From the NCBI GenBank assembly GCA_024691045.1, contig JAILOC010000002.1, forward strand, positions 1 through 21,460: DNA of 21,460 nucleotides, read 5' to 3'. The stretch is from Lachnospiraceae bacterium (GTDB taxonomy: Bacteria > Bacillota_A > Clostridia > Lachnospirales > Lachnospiraceae). Under the pieces are notes generated by a model. That model made no database searches. It saw only the letters and a program-made list of their open reading frames with translations, and had not been told where the DNA came from. The translations under genes were made by a program, and so were the position numbers. Shown here in pieces: positions 1-7,832 of this stretch (within the stretch, counting starts at the first letter, position 1; every line of letters begins with the position of its first letter).

Positions 1-33
1 TTTTTGGTTTTCGGTTTGGACCCGAGTGGATGT

Positions 34-49
34 CATTAAATATTTAATG
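34..49. repeat. 16-bp AT-rich perfect palindrome in the leader
   Basis: CATTAAATATTTAATG reads identically on both strands. A degenerate second copy beginning CATTAAATAATTT lies at 112-127, and each copy is associated with a nearby TTATCG (51-56 and 101-106). The arrangement suggests a repeated operator for a regulator of the downstream signalling genes, but AT-rich leaders often contain chance palindromes. Apart from these elements and the candidate -10 boxes at 183-188 and 210-215, I see nothing coding in 1-260. Confidence 0.4.
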
Positions 50-182
50 TTTATCGTTAAACACAATATACCAAGTCAAAATATGTTTGTCAACAATTAT
101 TTATCGAAAAACATTAAATAATTTACGAATTCAGATTAAAATATGGGTTTTTCAGCATGTTTTCGGGCTTTTTTCAGAAAAA

Positions 183-215
183 TATAATTTTCTAAATTCT
201 TTTTTTGCATATAAT
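183..215 (+). promoter_or_regulatory. Candidate -10 boxes ahead of the first gene
   Basis: Two exact TATAAT hexamers occur at 183-188 and 210-215, 45 to 73 bases before the ATG at 261. Neither has a convincing -35 box at 16-18 bases, so a partner cannot be assigned with confidence. The surrounding leader is much richer in A and T than the rest of the window, as expected of a promoter region. Confidence 0.35.
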
Positions 216-260
216 TATCTGAGTGAAAAGAAATCATACCGATCATTATGGAGTATTTGT

Positions 261-1055
261 ATGGCTACACTTCGTGAAGATACAAAGGCTGAATGGGACA
301 AGATGAAGGAGCGTCCCTTCAAGGAAAAGCTTTCATATTTCTGGGAATATTATAAAGTGCATACGATTGTTGCGATTGTAGCGGTGATCTTCATCACCAT
401 GATGATCCGTTCCTTTGTCATATCCAAGGATTATGCACTGTTTATTGCCGTCGTCGATTCATATGATCTTGCCGGCGGAACTATTGAGGGCTGGTCTGCG
501 GATCTTGCGGATATCATCGGATTCGATAAGGATGATTACGAGGTTCACATAGATTCTTCGCTTCAGTTCGGGGGGAACGCCGCAAGCACCCAGTCCGATT
601 ATGCATCCGCGCAGAAGCTTACGGCACTTCTTACTTCGAGATCCATGGATATCATGATCGCGGATATGACTGTTTTTGAGCAGTATGCGCAGAATGACTG
701 TTTTTTCGATCTCAGGGATATATATACCGAAGAAGAACTTTCCGGAATGGAAGGGCTCATCTATTACACCGATGCCGCAACCTTTGCGGATTATCAGTCG
801 AGCGAGATGAATGTTTACGAAAAGCAGGCAGAATACGTCATAGATCATCATGATCCTTCTACCATGAAGGATCCGGTTCCCGTGGGTTTTTTTGCGTGTG
901 AGGGAACAAGAGCCGGGGATTCCGGTATCTATGATCATCTTAAGAAGACAGAGGAGTTCCAGGGCCATGAAAATGAGGCTGCGTTCGGAATCCTTAAGAA
1001 CACCGAAAGATATGACAACGCAGTGACGGGTATTTCCTATCTTGCGGGAAAATGA
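261..1055 (+). CDS. Single-pass membrane protein of unknown function
   Basis: The protein has 264 residues. The ATG at 261 was chosen because GGAG lies at 250-253, seven bases upstream, and because the reading frame further upstream (from 87) is AT-rich leader with a low-complexity translation. Residues 1-32 are charged and predicted cytoplasmic (EWDKMKERPFKEKLSYFWEY). One membrane segment covers about 34-50, and the remaining 210 or so residues are acidic and probably extracytoplasmic. There is no lipobox and no catalytic motif I recognise. The N-terminal KEKLSYFWEYYK-type signature followed by one TM helix is familiar from uncharacterised clostridial proteins. The outer part contains DIMIADMTVFEQYA, which is loosely reminiscent of solute-binding folds, but this is not strong enough for a functional call. 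It stands 65 bases ahead of a diguanylate cyclase with no clear terminator between them, so cotranscription with the signalling genes is likely. Confidence 0.8.
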   Translation: MATLREDTKAEWDKMKERPFKEKLSYFWEYYKVHTIVAIVAVIFITMMIRSFVISKDYALFIAVVDSYDLAGGTIEGWSADLADIIGFDKDDYEVHIDSSLQFGGNAASTQSDYASAQKLTALLTSRSMDIMIADMTVFEQYAQNDCFFDLRDIYTEEELSGMEGLIYYTDAATFADYQSSEMNVYEKQAEYVIDHHDPSTMKDPVPVGFFACEGTRAGDSGIYDHLKKTEEFQGHENEAAFGILKNTERYDNAVTGISYLAGK

Positions 1056-1120
1056 TATTATATTTAAGCGTTTCAGGTCATGACGGAAAATGGATTTTTT
1101 CAGAGGTTAGGGACATATAA

Positions 1121-2191
1121 ATGGGTCTTTTCAGGCTTATCAACAAGGATGTCGCATTTGAAAATGAAACCCGTCAGGGAGTCGTAACACTTCGCTTACT
1201 CTATATCATCCAGGCAGTCGTTGTTGTGCTGGATGTCTTTTTCGCAGGACTTCATGTTTTATCGGAATATAAATTTTTCACTCTCGGAACACTTGCAGCG
1301 ATCGTGATCCTGTTTCTGCTCACCTATTGGATGAAAACGGAACCGGCGATGATCGCCTATATTGTTTTCACCTTTCTGCTTGTTCCCTGGCTCATACCGA
1401 TACTGGGATGGAATGCGGGAATACAGGATTATTACGTTGTAATACTTATGCTCTGCTTTTTCGCTAATTTCGGAAGCACGGGATTTAAGTTTGCGCTTGC
1501 GGGAGTGGTTTTTGCGGCGCGTCTGCTTGTAATGATGAGTTACGCCGGCCTGGCATCGGATCTTCCTATCGACGATCTCGGAAATAAGCTGATCCAAATC
1601 ACGAATAATTCGTCGGTATTCATTTCCGTTATCATAATAAGCTTTATCTTCAGCCACCGTGAAAACGAAGCGGAGAGCAAGCTGATGAAATATAATGACA
1701 GGCTTGTTAAGGAAGCCAATACCGATCAGCTCACCGGCCTGTACAACCGCAGAAGGGGAATGGAATTCATCGAGGAGATCAAGGATTCATCGTTCCTTGG
1801 GTCCGTTTCTCTTGTTATGGGAGATATAGACTATTTCAAAAAGGTAAATGACACCTACGGTCACGACGCGGGTGATGAGGTTCTTAAATCCATTGCGAAG
1901 ACCATGCAGGATACCTGCGGTAAGGACGCGTTTCTGATCAGATGGGGCGGAGAGGAATTCCTTATGATCTTTGGCGCCAAGAACGGAGACGAGACGCTCG
2001 GTATCATTGAAAATCTCAGGGTCCATATCATGGAGCATCCCATTATCGTAGGAGACAATGAGATCAGTGTTACCATGACCTTCGGACTTGCGGAATATGA
2101 TTTCAGCGGCGATGTTCAGAACACCGTCAAGGAAGCGGACAGCAAACTCTATATGGGCAAGGAAAGAGGCCGTAACAGGGTTGTTTACTGA
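1121..2191 (+). CDS. Membrane-bound GGDEF diguanylate cyclase
   Basis: This 356-residue protein is predicted to condense two GTP into cyclic di-GMP at the membrane. About six hydrophobic helices span residues 22-45, 53-70, 77-97, 104-117, 121-143 and 164-178, forming an uncharacterised sensory module. A short linker leads to the GGDEF domain at about 198-356. Visible motifs are DQLTGLYNRR (202-211), the metal-binding MGDIDYFKKVND stretch (233-244) and an intact GGEEF active site (276-280). The RxxD inhibitory I-site expected just before the active site is absent, with GKDA at the matching place, so classic product inhibition is unlikely. The start is supported by AGGGA at 1109-1113, seven bases upstream. 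The gene is 33 bases before a hybrid histidine kinase, which suggests a shared transcript and shared stimulus. The specific ligand cannot be read from the sequence. Confidence 0.93.
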   Translation: MGLFRLINKDVAFENETRQGVVTLRLLYIIQAVVVVLDVFFAGLHVLSEYKFFTLGTLAAIVILFLLTYWMKTEPAMIAYIVFTFLLVPWLIPILGWNAGIQDYYVVILMLCFFANFGSTGFKFALAGVVFAARLLVMMSYAGLASDLPIDDLGNKLIQITNNSSVFISVIIISFIFSHRENEAESKLMKYNDRLVKEANTDQLTGLYNRRRGMEFIEEIKDSSFLGSVSLVMGDIDYFKKVNDTYGHDAGDEVLKSIAKTMQDTCGKDAFLIRWGGEEFLMIFGAKNGDETLGIIENLRVHIMEHPIIVGDNEISVTMTFGLAEYDFSGDVQNTVKEADSKLYMGKERGRNRVVY

Positions 2192-2224
2192 TCCTTTCAA
2201 TAAATTTCCTGAAAGAGATATATC

Positions 2225-5011
2225 ATGAATCCCAGAAATAATTCGTTTTCTTCAGAAAAGAGGATATCTTTGTCCGATCGCGTGATCGGTTTCGGCAAGA
2301 TATTCTTATTCGTTTATCTTGTGGCAGCCATCGCCGGTCTGTACGTTTATATGCACATCGATACAAATGTTCCGCTTGTGCTTGACGGATACGATACGAT
2401 TGAAAGCTGGACTGTCACAGACCCGGAAGGTGGTGTGCATGCTGGCGGAAGTACATATCAGATAAGTGATGCAGGCGATGACACCTATCTGATGGATTCG
2501 CTTCTTCCGGATAATATTTCCGATGATTCATGGCTGTTCTGTTCCATCAGCAGGGAAATGGAAGTATATATAGACGGCGAATTCAGGAAAGATTTTAATG
2601 AAAAAAGAGATATGCTCATTCCCGGCGGTATCGTAAAGAGGTTCTATTTCCTGGTTCCGCTTGATGCTGCGGATTCCGGCAAGGATATCCGTATCGTTAT
2701 GCACGGAACCTCCAGGCAGGGTGTGGTCTACAGGGACGTCCATATCGCTACCGGGCTTGGTCTGATCTCATTTTTGATCACAAATTTCAGCCGTTCGCTT
2801 ATTCTCTCGGAAATACTTCTTCTGTTTTCTTTTGTCACGGTTTTAGCCGGTATAGCGATGAGAATGCTGTACAAAGAGAGGATCGAGATGCTGTACGGTG
2901 CCGTCGGCGTATTTGTCATTTCCGCATGGACGGTAAGCGATTCGCTCCTTTGGCCGTTTATTTACAGGCACTATCACATAGACGGCGTGTTCAATTATTT
3001 TATGAGCCTTCTTATGCCTTTCGGAATTGCTTTATATCTGAACGGTCTTCAGCGCGGAAGATACAAGAAGATCATGGCCTTCGTGATCGTTCTTTCCATA
3101 CTGGATGCGGTCCTGTGGCCTGTACTGCATTTTGCGGGTATTCTTTCTTTTCCCAACGCACTTCTTTATATAAATATCATTCTCGGAGTGCTGACGGTTA
3201 TTGTGCTCGGAGTTCTGTTTGCGGATATCGTGAGAGGGTATGCCGTTGAATATCTGTTTACCGCAATAGGATTTATAGGCTTTCTTATATGCTGTATTGT
3301 TGAGCTGATCCTGATCCATCTGATCGTAATGCTCGAAGACGCCGATCCTATGCTGCTCGGACTTGCGATCCTTCTGACGCTTACCATTGCTCAGCAGATG
3401 CACGATCTTCGCAGGAGCCGCGAGGAAAGACAGAAGGTCGTGGAGATGTCACGGGCCAAGACGCGTTTTCTTGCCAGCATGTCGCATGAGATCAGGACTC
3501 CCATCAATGCGATCCTCGGAATGAACGAGATGATAATCAGGGAAAATAACGATCCCGTTATCGGCGATTATGCAAAAAGCGTCAAGACCTCGGGCAAGAT
3601 GCTTCTCATGCTCGTAAATGACGTTCTTGATTTTTCCAAGATAGAAGCTGGCAAGATGGAGATAAATAATGCGCAGTACAGGTTATCTGCCCTGCTCCGG
3701 GACATTTATCCCATGCTCAGGGAGCGCGCGGATGAAAAGAAGCTCTTCCTGAACACATCCATACTCTGTGAGGTGCCGAACGGTCAGATTTCAGATGAAT
3801 TCAGGATTCGTCAGATACTGATCAATCTGATCAACAACGCGATCAAATATACGGATGCCGGGTTTGTGACTCTTGAGATCGGGGGAAAATACAATGAGTC
3901 CGGCGGCTTTGATCTTAAATTCAATGTAAAGGATACGGGCCGAGGGATACGCGAGGAAGACCGCAAGACGCTTTTTGATGCGTTCTCCCGTGCCGATATG
4001 AGTAATAACAGGAACATCGAGGGAACGGGGCTCGGTCTTTCGATCGTAAAGAGCATCGTCGATTCTATGAACGGCCGGATATATGTGGCCAGCACCTACG
4101 GTGAAGGATCAGAGTTTTCAGTGGTCATTCCGGTCGGTGTTTTCGACAGGAACTGTCTGAAACACGATTTCATGAACGACGCGGAAAGCTGTTCCTCAGA
4201 AAGCGACGGATGTGACTTTACCGCACCGGATGCCAGTGTGCTTGCGGTAGATGACAATAATTCGAATCTCAGGATCGTCACGCTTTTCCTCAAGCGTACC
4301 TGCATAGTTCCGGATACATGCGACGGCGGACTTAAGGCCCTCGATATGTGCAGAAAAAAGAAATATGACCTTATTCTTCTCGATCACATGATGCCGGATC
4401 CCGACGGAATAAAAACACTCCAAATGATCAGAAACGATGCGGAGTCGCTTAACAAGGACACGCCAGTCATCGTGCTTACCGCAAATGCAGTTGCGGGAAG
4501 CAGGCAGATGTATATAGACGAGGGATTTGCCGATTATATCTCTAAGCCTGTTGATTCCGGCATTCTTGAACAGACCGTGAAGAAATACCTTCCGTCCGGT
4601 AAGGTGATCGGTGCTTTGGATGCGAAGACCGCAGGTATGGCTGCGGAAGATGAAGAACTGTCCGGGATAGAAAAAAAGCTTTCGCTGATAGACGGGCTTG
4701 ATGTAGATGTCGCGATGAACTACGCGGGAAATGACGAAGCTATTCTTGAACAGGTTGTATCGAGCATAGCTTCCGGAAGCGGTGATATGGTAAAGACACT
4801 TAATAAGGAACTGGCCGAAGAGGATTATGTTTCATACCGCAGGGATGTTCATACTATCAAGAGCCTCATGGCTACCATCGGTCTTGCCTCGCTGAGTGAA
4901 AGAGCCAGGAAGCATGAATATGCCGCAATGGACAACGACATCGATTTCATCAAAACAGATTGTGAAGGCTTCATTGAAGAATACCGCACAGCCTGTGAAA
5001 AGCTTAAATAA
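2225..5011 (+). CDS. Hybrid sensor histidine kinase with 7TM-DISM-like input, receiver and HPt
   Basis: This 928-residue protein carries a full multi-step phosphorelay in one chain. One TM helix (about 23-44) precedes an extracytoplasmic region (45-185) that looks like a beta-sandwich carbohydrate-type sensor. About seven TM helices follow (188-390), the layout of 7TMR-DISM receptors. The cytoplasmic part holds a HisKA domain with SHEIRTPINAI (phosphoacceptor H421), a HATPase_c domain with an N box around N537-N538 and DTGRGI (570-575) and GTGLGLSI (600-607) G boxes, a receiver with acidic pair D676/D677, phosphoacceptor D720, T752 and K774, and a C-terminal HPt with H876 in HTIKS. All key residues are present. 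No separate response regulator is encoded nearby, so the HPt probably passes phosphate to a protein elsewhere. The diguanylate cyclase just upstream is a plausible functional neighbour, though it has no receiver domain. The ribosome site is weak (GAAAGAGA). Confidence 0.93.
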   Translation: MNPRNNSFSSEKRISLSDRVIGFGKIFLFVYLVAAIAGLYVYMHIDTNVPLVLDGYDTIESWTVTDPEGGVHAGGSTYQISDAGDDTYLMDSLLPDNISDDSWLFCSISREMEVYIDGEFRKDFNEKRDMLIPGGIVKRFYFLVPLDAADSGKDIRIVMHGTSRQGVVYRDVHIATGLGLISFLITNFSRSLILSEILLLFSFVTVLAGIAMRMLYKERIEMLYGAVGVFVISAWTVSDSLLWPFIYRHYHIDGVFNYFMSLLMPFGIALYLNGLQRGRYKKIMAFVIVLSILDAVLWPVLHFAGILSFPNALLYINIILGVLTVIVLGVLFADIVRGYAVEYLFTAIGFIGFLICCIVELILIHLIVMLEDADPMLLGLAILLTLTIAQQMHDLRRSREERQKVVEMSRAKTRFLASMSHEIRTPINAILGMNEMIIRENNDPVIGDYAKSVKTSGKMLLMLVNDVLDFSKIEAGKMEINNAQYRLSALLRDIYPMLRERADEKKLFLNTSILCEVPNGQISDEFRIRQILINLINNAIKYTDAGFVTLEIGGKYNESGGFDLKFNVKDTGRGIREEDRKTLFDAFSRADMSNNRNIEGTGLGLSIVKSIVDSMNGRIYVASTYGEGSEFSVVIPVGVFDRNCLKHDFMNDAESCSSESDGCDFTAPDASVLAVDDNNSNLRIVTLFLKRTCIVPDTCDGGLKALDMCRKKKYDLILLDHMMPDPDGIKTLQMIRNDAESLNKDTPVIVLTANAVAGSRQMYIDEGFADYISKPVDSGILEQTVKKYLPSGKVIGALDAKTAGMAAEDEELSGIEKKLSLIDGLDVDVAMNYAGNDEAILEQVVSSIASGSGDMVKTLNKELAEEDYVSYRRDVHTIKSLMATIGLASLSERARKHEYAAMDNDIDFIKTDCEGFIEEYRTACEKLK

Positions 5012-5017
5012 ATCAGA

Positions 5018-5047
5018 AACGGCGGGACTCAGGTTCCGCCGTTTTTT
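5018..5047. terminator. Hairpin terminator shared by convergent genes
   Basis: The arms AACGGCGG (5018-5025) and CCGCCGTT (5036-5043) pair perfectly. They extend by a G-T and an A-T pair to leave a CTCAGG loop. On the plus strand the stem runs straight into six T residues (5042-5047), which makes it a strong rho-independent terminator for the histidine kinase gene ending at 5011. On the minus strand the T tract is broken (TTTCTGATTT), so it is weaker for the flavoprotein gene. That gene's last codons form one arm, and its stop codon (5029-5031) falls inside the loop. Confidence 0.85.
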
Positions 5048-6246
5048 CCCGCTATATATCCGGATGCCCACGCAAAATAGAGATTGTAGCCTCCGCATTT
5101 TCCGTCAATGTCAAGGATCTCACCCGCAAGGAAAAGTCCCGGAACAAGTTTGGACTCCATTGATGCGGGATCTGTTTCATCAATACATACTCCGCCGCAA
5201 GTGACCTGTGCATCGTTAAAATCTCCTGTGCCGGTGACATCAAGAGTGATGTCCATAATATATCCGGTCAGCTTTTCGGCGGTCTTTCTTTCGTTGTCCG
5301 GTATCCTGTCCGGATCTATCCCGGCATTTTTAAGACAGCTGTCCGCAAATGTATCGGGCAAAAGCCCGGTCATCGCTTCATATGGTGTGATCTGCCGTGC
5401 ACAGATCCTTTCTGTGATCTCTTCCTTAAGCTTTTCATCGTCCATATCGGGAACAAGACGTAAGTGAAGCCTTACCCGCTCTTTATCAAGGAGCGCCCTG
5501 GATGCGAAACGGGATATATTGAATGACGGAATTCCGGAGATGCCGTTTTTCGTTATCTGTATCTGTCCCGTATCGGAGGACATGATCTTGCCCGATACTT
5601 CTATAGAAACCTTTGCATACAGTCTTGTGCCCGCAGCTTTTTTGTACGGATGGTCTTTGATGACAAGATAGGTAAGTGCGGGAACGGGAGTGATCACCCT
5701 GTGTCCGAGAGCTTTGCAGATATCAAGGCCTTTACCGTCGGAACCCGAATTGGGTGCCGCTTTTCCGCCGGTTGTGAGGATCACGGCATCGGCTTCAAAT
5801 TCCCTGTCTTCGCAGATGACAGTAAATCCGTTTTCTTTTTTTCTTATGTCCGTAACCTCGGTGCCTGTAATAACCTTTACGCAGCTTTCCGCTACCGCAC
5901 GCTTTAATACATCGCTAACGGCCCTTGCCTGTTCGGAATAGGGATAGATGTAACCGTCCCTGTTAAGCGGGCTTATACCGAGCGAACGGAATTTTTCAAT
6001 GACGTCTTCCGGTGAAAAAGAGTCCGTTACCGCCGATAAAAAGCCGTCACCTTCGGGCCTGAAGTAATCCGCGCAGTTTACGGTGTCGTGGCAGTAATTG
6101 CATCTTCCGTTTCCGGTCGAGAGGATCTTTTTTCCGAGGGAAGCATTTTTTTCGATAAGAGTTACGGATGCACCGCTTTCCGCCGCAGCGATCGCAGCAA
6201 AGCATCCCGCACTTCCTCCTCCGGTTATGATCACTTTTTTTGCCAT
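5029..6246 (-). CDS. HI0933/BaiN-like NAD(P)/FAD-dependent oxidoreductase
   Basis: The 405-residue flavoprotein begins at the ATG whose complement is 6244-6246. GGGAG (complement of 6254-6258) lies seven bases upstream, while the longer frame reaching 6339 would intrude into the preceding gene and lacks such a site. The N-terminus has the Rossmann FAD-binding motif GGGSAG (residues 9-14), then an acidic strand end at VTLIEK and the family motif GNGRCN (45-50). Near the C-terminus, GEILDIDG (375-382) followed by GYNLYFAWASG is the second FAD-contact region typical of HI0933-type proteins. The length is normal for the family. Members are usually annotated only as aminoacetone oxidase or BaiN-like; the bile-acid role shown for BaiN cannot be assumed here. 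It follows a MATE transporter gene by 53 bases on the same strand and is probably cotranscribed with it. Confidence 0.92.
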   Translation of the reverse strand: MAKKVIITGGGSAGCFAAIAAAESGASVTLIEKNASLGKKILSTGNGRCNYCHDTVNCADYFRPEGDGFLSAVTDSFSPEDVIEKFRSLGISPLNRDGYIYPYSEQARAVSDVLKRAVAESCVKVITGTEVTDIRKKENGFTVICEDREFEADAVILTTGGKAAPNSGSDGKGLDICKALGHRVITPVPALTYLVIKDHPYKKAAGTRLYAKVSIEVSGKIMSSDTGQIQITKNGISGIPSFNISRFASRALLDKERVRLHLRLVPDMDDEKLKEEITERICARQITPYEAMTGLLPDTFADSCLKNAGIDPDRIPDNERKTAEKLTGYIMDITLDVTGTGDFNDAQVTCGGVCIDETDPASMESKLVPGLFLAGEILDIDGKCGGYNLYFAWASGYIAGKNGGT

Positions 6247-6299
6247 GTAATTTCTCCCGTCACTATGGACTTCAGAATTTAAAAAACTGCCCGTTCCTG

Positions 6300-7703
6300 T
6301 CAGTCTGTAACTTTTCCGGTCGAGATCTTCCTGATCCACTTGCCGCTTCGCAGCCTCAGGAACGCCCAGAAGGTCTTAACTATCTGGTCCGATTTCAGAC
6401 ATATGTATATCCAGAAAGCGGGAAGCTTCAGGTAGAATCCCGCGATGATCCCGAGGGGGATCGCAAGCGCCCATAAGAAGATGTTGTCCGCAAGCATCAG
6501 CATTCTGGTATCCCCGCCGCCGCGCAGGACACCCTTGGTCATGATGCTGTTTGTTCCCTGAAACACGATTATAAGACTGATGGCATTCATCAGTTCCTTG
6601 GCGGTGCGTGCGGTCTCGGGAGTGACTTCGCTGTAAAAGCCGATGATCGCATCGCTGGATATGACTATGAATGCCGCGGAAAAAAGACCGAGTAGGATTC
6701 CGAGCTTGAAAAACCTGTATCCATGCTTCATCGTCTTTTCACGGCTGCCTTCACCCAGTGTTATTCCGGTAACTATGGCTCCGGCCTGGCTTACGCCCTG
6801 TATGACGACGGTGCTGAGCTGCTGAGTTACGCTTGTGATCGCATTGGCGGGAGCTATCGTTCCTTCAAGGTGTCCTATTACCATTGCAACCGCATTGGTT
6901 CCGAATGCCAGGATGCCGTCACTGATAAGGACGGGAATACAGATCCTGATATATTCCATGATGAGCGAACCCGTCTTCATGAACAGGTCTCCGATCCTGA
7001 AACCGATCTTCCTGTCGTAGAGGACCAGATATCCGAAGATGAAGACGAACTCGAATACTCTTGCACATAAGGTTCCGAGAGCGGCACCGGCAACCCCCAT
7101 TTTCGGGAAACCGAATTTACCGAAGATCAGGCAGTAGTTCATGCACAGGTTTACGGCAAATGCCCCTATGGAGACGATGAGAGGATAGAGAACCTGCCCT
7201 ATGCTCCTTAAGACTATTGTTATTACAAGTGAAAGACCTACGAAGAAATAGGTTACGACCGAGTAGTTAAAATACCGGACACCGAGCGAAATGATATGTG
7301 TCTTGTCGGAATATGTGCTCATTATCAGATCCGGGATCAGCCACGTCAGGATGGCAAAAATGCTTGCCAGAGAGATATTAAGCCTGAGCATGAGGCATAC
7401 GGTCTGCTTGAGAGCCCTGCCGGCATTTCTGGAATCCGCATCATGGGAACCGGATCTTTTCATTCCCCAGTATCTGGATACGAGCACGGATGCACCCATT
7501 CCCAGTCCCATGCACAGTATCTGGAATACGCTGATGAAGGAATTTGCCAGGGATGTGGCCGTCAGGGCATCGTCTCCGAGGCTTCCGACCATCATCGTAT
7601 CGAGCATATTGACCCCGATGGTTATAAAGCTCTGAAATGCAATGGGAAGAGCCAGTGTGAATACTTTTTTGTAGAAATCTAAAGAGTCTTTATTGTCTTT
7701 CAT
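6300..7703 (-). CDS. MATE family multidrug/cation antiporter
   Basis: The 467-residue polytopic protein has about twelve hydrophobic helices arranged as two six-helix halves, the standard MATE length and layout. Recognisable family segments include the first-helix stretch LALPIAFQSFITIGVNMLDT, a middle segment NYCLIFGKFGFPKMGVAGAA and, in the second half, a GGGDTR loop. MATE proteins export cationic drugs or metabolites in exchange for H+ or Na+; the substrate here is unknown. The ATG (complement of 7701-7703) has AGGA about six bases upstream. The gene is divergent from the McrB-like gene and is followed by the flavoprotein, so a two-gene unit is likely. No dedicated regulator gene is adjacent, but a palindrome lies in its leader. 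Confidence 0.94.
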   Translation of the reverse strand: MKDNKDSLDFYKKVFTLALPIAFQSFITIGVNMLDTMMVGSLGDDALTATSLANSFISVFQILCMGLGMGASVLVSRYWGMKRSGSHDADSRNAGRALKQTVCLMLRLNISLASIFAILTWLIPDLIMSTYSDKTHIISLGVRYFNYSVVTYFFVGLSLVITIVLRSIGQVLYPLIVSIGAFAVNLCMNYCLIFGKFGFPKMGVAGAALGTLCARVFEFVFIFGYLVLYDRKIGFRIGDLFMKTGSLIMEYIRICIPVLISDGILAFGTNAVAMVIGHLEGTIAPANAITSVTQQLSTVVIQGVSQAGAIVTGITLGEGSREKTMKHGYRFFKLGILLGLFSAAFIVISSDAIIGFYSEVTPETARTAKELMNAISLIIVFQGTNSIMTKGVLRGGGDTRMLMLADNIFLWALAIPLGIIAGFYLKLPAFWIYICLKSDQIVKTFWAFLRLRSGKWIRKISTGKVTD

Positions 7704-7719
7704 ACAGTTCCTGTTATAC

Positions 7720-7729
7720 TTCGGCCGAA
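7720..7729. promoter_or_regulatory. Palindrome in the MATE gene leader
   Basis: TTCGGCCGAA is a perfect 10-bp palindrome, 17 bases upstream of the MATE start codon. It lies just downstream of a possible minus-strand -10 box (TATGAT, complement of 7730-7735). A regulator bound there would block transcription of the MATE and flavoprotein genes. No -35 box is convincing, so the promoter itself is uncertain, and short GC-rich palindromes can occur by chance. Confidence 0.3.
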
Positions 7730-7764
7730 ATCATACTGTTTGATGATACCATAAACTCGTATTT

Positions 7765-7796
7765 TTGGTGCAAACCGTTTGTAAAAATGTTATAAT
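7765..7796 (+). promoter_or_regulatory. Extended -10 promoter with LacI-like palindrome for the McrB-like operon
   Basis: TGTTATAAT at 7788-7796 is a perfect extended -10 element (TGn followed by TATAAT). Only a weak -35 is visible, such as TTGGTG at 7765-7770 with a long 20-base spacer, which is normal for extended -10 promoters. Within the spacer, CAAACCGTTTG at 7771-7781 is a perfect inverted repeat around a central C. It resembles the half sites of LacI-family operators, and occupancy there would occlude RNA polymerase. The start codon at 7833 follows a leader of about 30 bases carrying an ideal AGGAGG ribosome site (7820-7825). Confidence 0.7.
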
Positions 7797-7832
7797 ATCC
7801 AAGCCTAATTATTTTATTCAGGAGGGGTATTT

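Noticed and set aside
87..260. N-terminal extension of the first gene from the ATG at 87
   Set aside because: The extension is AT-rich leader, contains both TATAAT boxes and the repeat copy, and lacks a ribosome site; the ATG at 261 has GGAG seven bases upstream.
459..968. Minus-strand open frame of 169 codons opposite the first gene
   Set aside because: It has no ribosome site or domain, and the plus-strand frame has a good start and normal codon use.
1085..1102. GAAAATGGATTTTTTC hairpin as a terminator between the first two genes
   Set aside because: The stem is only A-T rich with a single G-C pair and would be too unstable for termination.
6247..6339. Longer start for the flavoprotein gene reaching into the MATE gene
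   Set aside because: The ATG at 6246 has an ideal ribosome site and directly begins the FAD-binding strand, as in family members.
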